Shown here piece by piece: positions 62,087 to 64,000 of a stretch of 64,000 nucleotides of DNA. The notes beneath the pieces were generated by a model, which saw only the letters and a program-made list of their open reading frames with translations, did not search any database and was not told the DNA's origin. Origin of the DNA: Nostoc sp. T09 (GTDB lineage Bacteria; Cyanobacteriota; Cyanobacteriia; Cyanobacteriales; Nostocaceae); assembly GCF_002154695.1 (NCBI RefSeq), contig NZ_MTAV01000131.1, positions 1 to 64,000 on the forward strand, given 5' to 3'. The translations under genes were made by a program, and so were the position numbers. The first letter of the stretch is position 1. Each line of letters starts with the position of its first letter.

Positions 62087-62950
62087 CTAAAAAGGACGAC
62101 TGCCAGCTAAACTTATGCGTTTCATTACCCGTCGTTCCTTGGGATCAAAAGCTTGTCGATGGTGCAAAGTCGCTTGATTATCCCAGTAAACAATGTCACC
62201 TACAGACCATTTATGTTGATAGTAAAACTGTGGCTGGTTGAGATGCTGGCGTAAATATGCAATTAATTCTGCTCCCTCTTGGGGATCTAAACCGACAACT
62301 TCTACTTCGGTTTTGTAGCCAAGGTATAAAATCTTTTTGCCGCTTTCTGGATGTGTGCGTACTAGAGGATGAGGAAAAACAGGGCTAATGAGAGGAATAC
62401 TCTGATCAAGACGGTAGTTAGAACGAGGTGCGTTGCGGTCTTGCAAAAACGGGTTGTAAGTAATCAACTGCAAGTCGGCAATCCGTTTTTTGGTAGACTC
62501 ATCTAACGTTTCATAAGCCAAGTTCAGATTCAACCAAGAGGTATCTCCACCTTCGACGGGTACTTCTAAAGCATAGAGTAAGGAGCCGCTAGAGGGATAA
62601 GGAGTCCAATGGTGATCGGAATGGAAAGTTAATTCACCAGTACCTGTATAACCACCATCGACATTGGAAACAGGAATAATTACAGGTGTAACCCCAGGTT
62701 CTGAAGCTAAAACTGGGATATCTTGCGGTGGTACAAACAGAGAGCCAAAGTAGAATGCAAAATTCAAAAATTGCTCATCAGTAAGCTGTTGATTTTTGAA
62801 GATCAGGATATGGCGATCGCGCAATGCTTGTTTAAGTTGCAAAATAACTTCAGGTGCAACAGATTGACTAGCATCCAGTCCCGTAACCACAGCGCCCAAA
62901 GGTGCATCTAAGGGAGTAATTTTAACTTCTGTTAACGTTAATGTGGGCAT
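62087..62950 (-). CDS. TauD/TfdA-family Fe(II)/2-oxoglutarate dioxygenase
   Basis: A 287-residue dioxygenase. The iron ligands are His110 and Asp112 in TFHSDHHWTPYPSSG, with the distal His in YWDNQATLHHRQAF, and the 2-oxoglutarate Arg in KERRVMKRISLAG. LDASQSVAPEVILQLKQALR and HILIFKNQQLTDEQFLNFAF form the N-terminal helix-strand typical of taurine and alkylsulfatase-type members. It hydroxylates beside the sulfonate or sulfate group to release sulfite or sulfate. Neighbours agree with sulfur scavenging; the substrate may be taurine or an alkyl sulfate. Confidence 0.9.
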   Translation of the reverse strand: MPTLTLTEVKITPLDAPLGAVVTGLDASQSVAPEVILQLKQALRDRHILIFKNQQLTDEQFLNFAFYFGSLFVPPQDIPVLASEPGVTPVIIPVSNVDGGYTGTGELTFHSDHHWTPYPSSGSLLYALEVPVEGGDTSWLNLNLAYETLDESTKKRIADLQLITYNPFLQDRNAPRSNYRLDQSIPLISPVFPHPLVRTHPESGKKILYLGYKTEVEVVGLDPQEGAELIAYLRQHLNQPQFYYQHKWSVGDIVYWDNQATLHHRQAFDPKERRVMKRISLAGSRPF

Positions 62951-63174
62951 AATATTTTCCTACTTTGAGAACAAGCCAGAGGGAAGCAGAAATAAAGATA
63001 TTTACCAATTCTTAACTACAAAGTAGATGATGTCTGCTTTGACGAAAGAAATAGCAGATTTGAAAAGACAATCAAGAAATTTTTTATGTACAGAATGGCT
63101 GAAATAGCCTGGTAGTTAAAATTAGAAAAAATAACTTCCGTCAGCGATCAACCCTTCTGCCATCTGCTTTTTAT

Positions 63175-64000
63175 TTACTGTTTAGCTAAGACATCTTGAG
63201 GTGTAATTTTGGTATACTCTTCAGGTTTCAAAAACCCATCTCTGACATTCACCTTTTTAGGTATAAGCCCTAGGCTGTACCATTTATCTGCCACTTCTTG
63301 TTGCTTGGTGATAATTTTCTCGGTAATTGGTTCCAAAGCAAAATCATATTTACCATGCATTGCTTCTAATGTTGGTACATCGAGTTGCGTCGCTGGTGCA
63401 AGTAATTCTGCGATTTCTTTTGGATGTTGTTTAGACCAAATTTGTGCTTTTTGTAGTTCCTCCAGAAAAACTTTAATCACTTCTGGATTTTCCTGATAGA
63501 ATTTGCGTGTTGTGGAGTAAAAGTTGTTGGTATCCCGTAATCCATTACCACCATCTATCAGCACACGACCGACTTTTTTCTGTACATTTCTAGTGACAAA
63601 TGGCTCCCAGATAAACCAAGCATCAACTTTACCTTGGCTAAATGCTGCATTCGCATCTGGAGGCGGTAGGAAAACTGACTGTACATCAGAAAGTTTTAGC
63701 CCTTCTTTTTCTAACGCTCTGACTAACAGGTAATGTCCAATAGATGCTTTTTGGAAGGCAACTTTTTTACCTTTCAAATCTTGAACACTTTTAACAGTCG
63801 AGTTATTAGGAACTAACAGCGAAACTGCTCTTCCATCAGAGGAATTAGCCGATAAATATATTAAAGGCGTTCCCGCTGCTTGAGCAAAGATAGGCGGTGA
63901 TTCTGCTGTGGAAGCAATATCAAGACCATTAGCATTTAATGCTTCTAATTGTTGTGGACCCGCAGCAAACTCAGGCCATTCAAGCTTGTAACCAAGCTCT
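63175..64000 (-). CDS. ssuA: Aliphatic sulfonate-binding protein, SsuA-like (5' end beyond the window)
   Basis: At least 275 residues; the frame is open to base 64000, so the start and signal peptide are outside. Two-lobed binding-protein motifs are visible: FAAGPQQLEALNANGLDIAS, PIFAQAAGTPLIYLSANSSD, KVAFQKASIGHYLLVRALEK and DANAAFSQGKVDAWFIWEPF. This matches the SsuA/TauA/ThiY-like NMT1 family of periplasmic sulfonate receptors. It delivers substrate to the SsuC-like permease. It is the most upstream member visible on this strand. Confidence 0.93.
   Translation of the reverse strand, partial: ELGYKLEWPEFAAGPQQLEALNANGLDIASTAESPPIFAQAAGTPLIYLSANSSDGRAVSLLVPNNSTVKSVQDLKGKKVAFQKASIGHYLLVRALEKEGLKLSDVQSVFLPPPDANAAFSQGKVDAWFIWEPFVTRNVQKKVGRVLIDGGNGLRDTNNFYSTTRKFYQENPEVIKVFLEELQKAQIWSKQHPKEIAELLAPATQLDVPTLEAMHGKYDFALEPITEKIITKQQEVADKWYSLGLIPKKVNVRDGFLKPEEYTKITPQDVLAKQ

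Noticed and set aside
1-64000. tRNA or rRNA genes
   Set aside because: No cloverleaf or conserved rRNA stretch was recognised by eye; a tRNAscan-SE run would be decisive.

Overview
The window looks like chromosomal DNA of a filamentous cyanobacterium, probably of the Nostocales. The HIP1 octamer GCGATCGC occurs throughout. There is a 2,018-residue Ser/Thr-kinase/ATPase/histidine-kinase hybrid, a DUF6887/DUF6888-type pair, a CHAT-TPR protein and many short dispersed repeats between genes. No rRNA, tRNA or CRISPR array was recognised. The lineage is inferred from style, not from a marker gene.

Layout. 1-6.1 kb: small stress or detoxification-type genes on the minus strand (MOSC, DUF302, NTF2-like folds, SDR, cupin, DsbA-like) mixed with decayed genes: hydrolase and dioxygenase tails, and an alpha/beta hydrolase stopped by a 27-bp repeat. 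6.2-13 kb: the giant hybrid kinase translationally coupled to a NarL-type response regulator. 13.2-32 kb: a surface-glycan locus with GT2 glycosyltransferases, methyltransferases, a glycosyltransferase/methyltransferase/deacetylase fusion, a Wzm/Wzt-type ABC exporter, a beta-helix protein, a UDP-galactopyranose-mutase-like flavoprotein and a GT-C-like membrane protein. Several of these proteins share a small module that I do not recognise. 32.4-35.2 kb: a CHAT protease-like TPR protein. 35.5-41.2 kb: an RNA-repair cluster in the order hen1, small P-loop kinase, Thg1-like polymerase, pnkp; pnkp carries a single-base frameshift and is followed by a 21-bp tandem repeat array. 41.3-48.7 kb: two small exported proteins, a Cache histidine kinase beside a truncated Ser/Thr kinase, a sulfurtransferase divergent from a LuxR-type regulator whose 3' end runs into a second repeat array, the DUF6887/6888 pair, and a collapsed DNA-methylase remnant. 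48.7-53.5 kb: an MFS transporter, MarR regulator, Drr-type ABC exporter and FAD monooxygenase. 53.9-64 kb: a methyltransferase, dienelactone hydrolase and VOC protein, then an organosulfur-scavenging cluster (SsuE-, SsuD-, SfnB/DszC-, SsuC-, TauD- and SsuA-like) that runs off the right edge; no SsuB ATPase is in view.

How the genes work together. The glycan locus would build, modify and export a polysaccharide: the GT2 enzymes assemble it, the methyltransferases and deacetylase decorate it, and Wzm/Wzt export it, with the Wzt C-terminal domain reading the chain end. In the RNA-repair cluster, Pnkp heals and seals broken RNA ends, Hen1 2'-O-methylates the 3' end before sealing, and the Thg1-like enzyme could add nucleotides in the 3'-5' direction. 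The sulfur cluster would import sulfonates or sulfones and oxidatively release sulfite, with SsuE supplying reduced flavin.

Intergenic stretches above 300 bp. 32021-32407 holds a HIP1-inserted small repeat and a purine-rich hairpin. 35207-35806 holds repeat units, a hairpin and the 21-bp array. 41241-41618 holds a possible 30-codon membrane peptide and an imperfect hairpin. 42057-42741 holds a truncated MITE-like element and a GA-rich hairpin. 53492-53906 holds a MITE-like element in very AT-rich DNA. 58020-58450 holds a 20-codon frame with a good ribosome-binding site and a hairpin repeat. 59636-60152 holds a 52-codon frame and a terminator-like hairpin.
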